40,097 nt of DNA from Pilasporangium apinafurcum (Eukaryota; Oomycota; Peronosporomycetes; Pythiales; Pythiaceae): NCBI GenBank assembly GCA_001600495.1, contig BCKE01000016.1, forward strand, positions 264,474-304,570, in the 5' to 3' direction. Below, in pieces: positions 35,001-40,097 of the stretch. The notes beneath the pieces are model-generated. The model did not search any database, had not been told where the DNA came from, and saw only the letters and a list, made by a program, of their open reading frames with translations. Position 1 is the stretch's first letter. Every line of letters starts with the position of its first letter. The translations under genes were made by a program, and so were the position numbers.

Positions 35001-36116
35001 ATGAGTGGAGAGAGCTATGAAGACGATACATGGACGATCGAACGACTTGCGGACGATGGCATCAAGCTCCGCATTGTGTACGTCAGATCTTCCACCAATA
35101 TATGGGACGCACAATTACGGACACGAATGACAATCTAATTGCTGATTTGTTTGGATAGGAATATGCTTGGCCATGGTAGTTTACGCTCGCCCATCGACAT
35201 CAAGCAGCTTGCGTTGCTCGTGCGCAATGCTGATTACACGCCGCGCGTAAGGAAAAGACGCATATCTATGCAATATCTCTATAGAATCCCTCGATACTGA
35301 TGATATTTGCTCATTTGGTAGGGTTTCAACGCCTTGATCCTTCGCTTTCAGATACCACGAGCATCAGTGTTAGCATATCGAAGTGGCAAGGTAAGACAAA
35401 GAGAATATACAAGTGGTGCTTGAAAACTGTCCAAGATAACATAGCTGATGAGATGTATATGATCAGTTCTTAGTTGTTGGTACCAAATGTCCGGAAGACG
35501 CGCACTTTGCTGTGGAGAAATTTCGGTCTATCCTGCAGGTTTCACACGGAATCGAATGTTAAGTTGTCTTGAATGGATGTCACGTTGATTTAGGTTATTC
35601 TGTGACTGCTGTAGAAAGTCGGATTTCCTAGCGATCTGTCATCCTTTGTGGTGGCGAATATTGTCGGATCAACGGACGTGCGCTTCAAGATTCGTCTGGA
35701 AGGTTTGGCACGCGAGCATCGACGATTCTGCACCGTGAGTGATCGTCTATTTATTCGCAGAGTGAATAGCGAAAATTGGATGCTGATATGAATTTCTGTG
35801 GTGCTGTGTAGTATGAGCCTGAGTTGTTCCCGGGGCTGATATACCGTATGCTGCAACCGCGGTGTACGCTATTAATCTTTGTCTCAGGAAAAGTCGTTAT
35901 CACCGGCTACAAGGTTAGGTGGAGGTCAACTTAACAAGCTAGGACTGGTCTGTTTTATTGCCCTCTCACGGAGATTATATGTATCGTTTTCTCTAGACTC
36001 CGAGTGAGGGTCACGAAGTTCTTTGCAAAATATTTCCGGTGTTACTACAATTTCGAGTTCGCTCTAATAGTTCCGATGACGACGATGTAAGCGATGATGA
36101 TTATGAAATGGAATGA
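35001..36116 (+). CDS. divergent TATA-box-binding protein relative (215 aa, seven exons)
   Basis: Manual splicing gives exons 35001-35077, 35159-35246, 35322-35390, 35467-35538, 35615-35734, 35812-35913 and 35997-36116. The introns are 75-83 nt, all GT...AG. The product has the two-fold TBP saddle. Repeat 1 holds [20 protein letters not shown] and VLAYRSGK; repeat 2 holds [13 protein letters not shown] and [15 protein letters not shown]. Of the four DNA-intercalating phenylalanines known in TBP, three are kept (F57, F148, F165) and the second is Tyr (Y74). Repeat 1 starts NMLGHGSL instead of the usual NIVSTVNL. The tail is acidic ([14 protein letters not shown]), unusual for TBP. It is therefore a nuclear TBP paralogue or a diverged TBP, probably working in transcription initiation. 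A second, conventional TBP elsewhere in the genome would support the paralogue view. It converges with the Cullin-4 gene, 151 bp between stops. Confidence 0.9.
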
Positions 36117-36267
36117 AATATGTTTATGTAGCATATAGACAGAATGTACCAGAAGCAGCCTATTTAAATTCTCCAATTATCCGCTTGTTGTTTATGTTCT
36201 GTTGTTTATCGCTACTGACCCTCTGATAATTGTCCATAACTCTTCTTCACACGTGGACTCGCTACGT

Positions 36268-38719
36268 CTACGCTAAATAGTTGTACACCTGCGCATTATT
36301 GGGATCGCGTTCAAGATACTCACGGTCGATGAGGCTCTCAATGCGCCGCTTAATATCAGCAGCCTTAGCGGGAAACTTCACTTGTGTGAAAATCTCTGTC
36401 ATTAACAATGCATGAGATAATTTCTTTCGAGCCTTCATAATACGCACGATGGCAGCATCCACTTGATACTGACGATCACGGAACACACGTTCGTGCGTGT
36501 CTTCGTTTTCTTGCTTCGTTTCTTTCATCTGGATTGAGTTGATCTTGATTCGGTATAATTGATTCGTAAATGATGCATTGAACGCAAAGGAATCAGCGTC
36601 TTCTACTTCTTTTCCCTTGGGTATCTTTTGCAGAACTCGAGTCTTGCCACATGCGAGAGATTGCAACGTTCGGCGTAGTTCTCCGTCTTCAATTCGCGTT
36701 TGCTCCTTAATCTCCTTAAAGCTCAACGAGTCGGCATTGTTGAAGCATAACAGCACGACAGTTTGATACAGAGAGACCACTAGCTCCTTTCTTCCACTCG
36801 GGAACGTAGCTTTGACAACGCATTGAGCCAAAGAGTGCTGCCATTGTAACTGGCGTCCTTGGTATTTCGACGAGTAGAAATTGTCAAATATTTCCTTCAA
36901 CGGAACCAGCGAAACCGGAAGATTGATATCTACAGCAGCATATGGTGGCCAAAAGCCTGTTGTCAATACTTGAACGTGCATATCCGCAATGCCTCTTCCC
37001 AAATTATCCAATGCAGCCCTATGATATGACAAACCAAATGTAACATTAATTTGGTGTGAAGTTAAACAAAGTCAGTGTTGAATCTGTACCTGCTGGTGGC
37101 GTGCTGTTGAAACTGCGTCATAACGTTGTGCGATAGATCGATATCCTTAAACATTCCTTCGAGCTAAAACCATAAAAATAACGATATCCTCGTTATAACC
37201 AAATTTTTTTGAGCAAGCAAATGGCTCCACCTCTTACCTTGTTCGTAAACGAGCTACCACATTCGGTCTTCAACTTCGACAACATCAATTTCTCAAGATC
37301 AAAAGATGCGCTCTTGCCGACAAGCAGTCGTTTCGCCAAATCTTTCTTATAAAATGCCTCAAAAACATCTTTCCCCTGGATATAGCGAAAAATAACCATA
37401 ACGCGATCTAGGAGGTTCTCCACCTCCGCCTCAGAACCTCCTTTGTTCCCGGTGCGTAGCTTTGCGTCCACATACTTTGCTACCAATTCAGCAGGCCGAC
37501 TTGCACGAACATTGATCGCGTACTCCATTGCTGACTTCATCGCAAATGCAAAATCTGCGTTTGCTTGGAATGAGTCGCTAAGCACTGTATCTAGCTCCGC
37601 CTTCAGCTGCAGCAGTTTTTCAACTAAATTCTTCTCTTGTTCGACATCCATCACTAATGTCGATACTTTTTTCCGAATGTGACTCGAGAACGCTGTCTTC
37701 AAATCATTGATCGCGTCCACTCTTCCATATAACACATACATTCGCTTCAAGTCCTCAATCCGCCCACCATCCACTAGTGCCTCAAACCCTCGCTCCAATA
37801 GCGTGCTCACATGTGGCTTCAACAATTTATTTTCGATAACATTGATCAGTTGCTTCTTCGTCGATGCGTCCAGGTAGTAAATGATGCGTTCGTTTTCTTC
37901 ATGCAGTCGTGTCTCAACGTGAATGAGAAACTCTGGTACACTCGACGTTTCCGACACAGTGACACCTTCTGCAGTATAAAAGCGTTCAGAGGCCATCAAA
38001 AATGGCGTCTCAAAATCCACATGATAAAGCTGTAGCGCCAACAGCATCTTTAATAGATTATACAGGAAACTACGGTTGATTGCTTCGCCTTTCCGCTCTC
38101 GTTCGATCAGCTCCAGCAAGGCATCGATTAGCTTGGCTTCCAATGATTTGCGTTCTACGATATTCTCGCGTAGTAAATTCAACCCCATGTCCCAAATCGA
38201 AGCGATGTGGGGTGTCTGCATCACATACGTGCGATCCAAATACATAAATATCGTTCGAATCACCAGCATATCTTCGCAATGGTCGCTCCACACGCGATCC
38301 ACAGCTTCAAGAAATACATTCGTGTCACCTTTCGTGTTTTGCAGCAGCTCCACGCGCGTGCAAATAAACGATGCACACGTTACCTCAAGCTTCTTGTACA
38401 AATTCGCTGCCATTTTCCACATACACATATCTTCTACCGATCGATACAACTCCTCACGGCTAAAACTTGTGGTTTGCTTGTTATGTACCGCACGAATTGC
38501 AGCTTCCAATTTCATCCATGTGTCTTCTTCAAATGATGCCGGTAATTTTGGCGTTACCTTGAATGGTTTGATCGTCATTTTCTTCTTTCCGCCTAGTTTC
38601 TTCGCACCAGCAGCACCACCGATCGTCTCCTGTTTCATGAAACCTGTCGTACCTGGGAACGGCGTCGTTGTACGACCATTCGTGTTCGACGCTGCATTGG
38701 GGAGCAGCGGCGTCGTCAT
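36268..38719 (-). CDS. CUL4: Cullin-4, ubiquitin ligase scaffold (768 aa, three exons)
   Basis: Exons on the minus strand: 38719-37238, 37163-37090 and 37018-36268. The introns are 74 nt (GTAAGA...TTTTAG) and 71 nt (GTACAG...TCATAG). The N-terminal tail is Thr/Pro/Gly-rich, then [20 protein letters not shown] opens the cullin repeats. The cullin homology region contains [58 protein letters not shown] and [17 protein letters not shown]. The neddylation domain at the end has [13 protein letters not shown], with K714 as the predicted Nedd8 acceptor, and finishes [20 protein letters not shown]. Length and sequence fit CUL4, the scaffold of CRL4 ligases that uses DDB1 and an RBX RING protein for DNA repair, replication and chromatin substrates. 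It is complete and looks functional; no odd features. Confidence 0.96.
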
Positions 38720-40097
38720 GATCTACTATGTCTTGTAATCACCAAATGCGAGCGTGTGGGAATGCGTGGCTCTACAAATGAACTACAAGAAACGACTATT
38801 AGCACCAGCATATCAAGCAACAAGATGTCCGCAGAGATTTGCGAGCACAGTATGCATACGCAGTGAATGCAGTGAGCGCTATTCACGCGCAAAGATGAGT
38901 GGAAAGGCTGCCCTGATTCCTTCCTGCAGCGCAGTGCAACATCACTTTACCTTCTTCCTCCTTGCTCCTTGTCGTCACGCAAACGCAATCTTGCCTTCCC
39001 CAACCAGATTGCGGATTTGTTTAATACATACACATAGTTTTATTCATTTATAATAGCAAGATGATCTGTATAAAATTCAATAGCAAAAATAGAAAGCATG
39101 ACTATATTTTTTTGCAATAAACCTTCTAAAATCAATAGGATCTATTTTTTGTAACTAAATGTTATAAAAGAAAAAAGTTGGGTGCTATTGCTAAAAGATC
39201 AATCCAACTGCTTCTGAAATATTTTTCGCTTCACGTGAAAAAATACCCTGTTGCTAAGTCACGAATAAATCTTGAATGGATGGAAATTTCAGTCTGATTC
39301 ACAACTTGCTTAAAAGTAGAGCATACAATCTACATCGATATAGTTGAATGGCGACAATAGAGCGCAAAATGAGCACACTATGCTAGTTTTTATGGGCAAA
39401 TTCTACTGCTTCAAACAATTTTTTCCACTACCATCTCAAATTTTGGTGGTATTATACATGAAATCATGGTTCGTCTCAGCTCGCGATGCGGAACATTTTA
39501 CATGTTTAATGTTTAAAAATAATGCTTTCATAAGACGGAATAACGTCAACCGATTTTTTCAAGTTTAAGAGCTTATCAACTTGAAATATCCTTTTTCAGG
39601 ATATATACCCTAATTAGAAAATTTCAAAATTTGTAAACCTCATGTGCTCGTTTTTAACTGAGAAATAAGCTATTTTGCCTAAACTAGCTGAGCGTTACAA
39701 CCAAGATGTTGTATCCACGTCAAATTGCTGAATTTGTTTCGTATACAAAATTGTTATGATACGGAACACTGGATAAATAAGTAGTCCACCATTTAATGTC
39801 AACGTTGCTATTATGATGGAGGAGCCAGCGATGCAATGGCAACTGTTTTATTCGAGCAATTGAATATTTCGCAATGAAAGCAATTCAGCATAACATCATC
39901 TTCACAGTGCTGTTCCGAGATGCATTGTTTCTTGGTCATTTTGTTCAGTCACTGGGCTGGTTTTCCTATCGCTTGATTCTGTGGTGCAAGTAATTGCAGT
40001 TTTTTTTAACAAGCGATCCGTGAGCCAACGGGGCCAAAAATAGCCTAATTCGTAGGTTGGGCAAAATCCAAAAGAGCCGCTATTTGGACTTGACGAG
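38720..40097. other. AT-rich intergenic, no supported gene
   Basis: The 5' flank of Cullin-4 is followed by AT-rich DNA. A plus ORF at 38754-39053 has no protein-like features. A perfect 7-bp inverted repeat ATATCCT/AGGATAT with a 5-bp loop lies at 39586-39604. The last 100 bp are more GC-rich (AACGGGGCCAAAAATAGCC) and may belong to a gene or element beyond the window. Confidence 0.5.

Noticed and set aside
38076-38738. Plus ORF of 220 aa opposite Cullin-4
   Set aside because: The minus strand encodes an unmistakable cullin here; the plus frame is a shadow.
38754-39053. Plus ORF of 99 aa upstream of Cullin-4
   Set aside because: No recognisable features, mixed Cys/His/Arg composition, and it overlaps the expected Cullin-4 promoter.

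Overview
The window looks like an oomycete (water mould or downy-mildew type) nuclear genome segment. Three things suggest this: short introns of 71-83 nt with GTAAG/GTNNG donors; a Cullin-4 with three exons and a TBP-type gene with seven; and, upstream of at least six genes, a motif matching the oomycete core promoter (GCTCATTYYNCAWTTT, initiator plus flanking element). The species is not identified.

Region 1-31541 is an array of low-complexity, repeat-built, LEA-like (late embryogenesis abundant-like) hydrophilic proteins on both strands. I count about 16 array genes plus one ACT-domain TKL protein kinase (13322-14758). Two short modules recur through them. Module 1 (M1) is an amphipathic lysine/acid-rich segment ending in [MLV][FLV]G, e.g. 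KDKANEMFG, QLKDAVVG, LKNKLLG. Module 2 (M2) is [DEH]-P-x-[YF], usually followed within a few residues by Pro, e.g. DPGFTATP, EPHYGEARP; in several genes it forms the C-terminus. M1 only: 1190, 3239 (both with mitochondrial-type presequences) and 25411(-). M2 only: the partial gene at 1, 12663(-), 15367(-), 15717. Both: 5124, 6601, 8036, 10012(-), 10627, 23803(-). M1 plus a related terminal proline: 24401, 26490 and the kinase. The largest member (26490-31541, 1683 aa) is about 24 M1 copies alternating with acidic-serine tracts. The genes at 5124 and 6601 share a 596-bp copy, apparently identical, running from the initiator to the last codon before the stop.

Two decayed copies of a large leucine-rich protein family lie in the array (16540-18479 +, 18673-20980 -). 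An intact member (32565-34763 -) and a truncated relic (about 31760-32480 -) lie to the right. The segment 31542-36116 therefore changes from the array to this family and then to housekeeping genes: a divergent TATA-binding-protein relative with six introns (35001-36116 +) and Cullin-4 (36268-38719 -), which converge. The last 1.4 kb is AT-rich and I see no gene in it.

Working idea (inference): the array encodes desiccation or dormancy protectants, two of them sent to mitochondria. The kinase carries the array's own N-terminal module and terminal proline, so it may bind to, localise with or phosphorylate the other products. I see no RNA genes, CRISPR or intact transposons.
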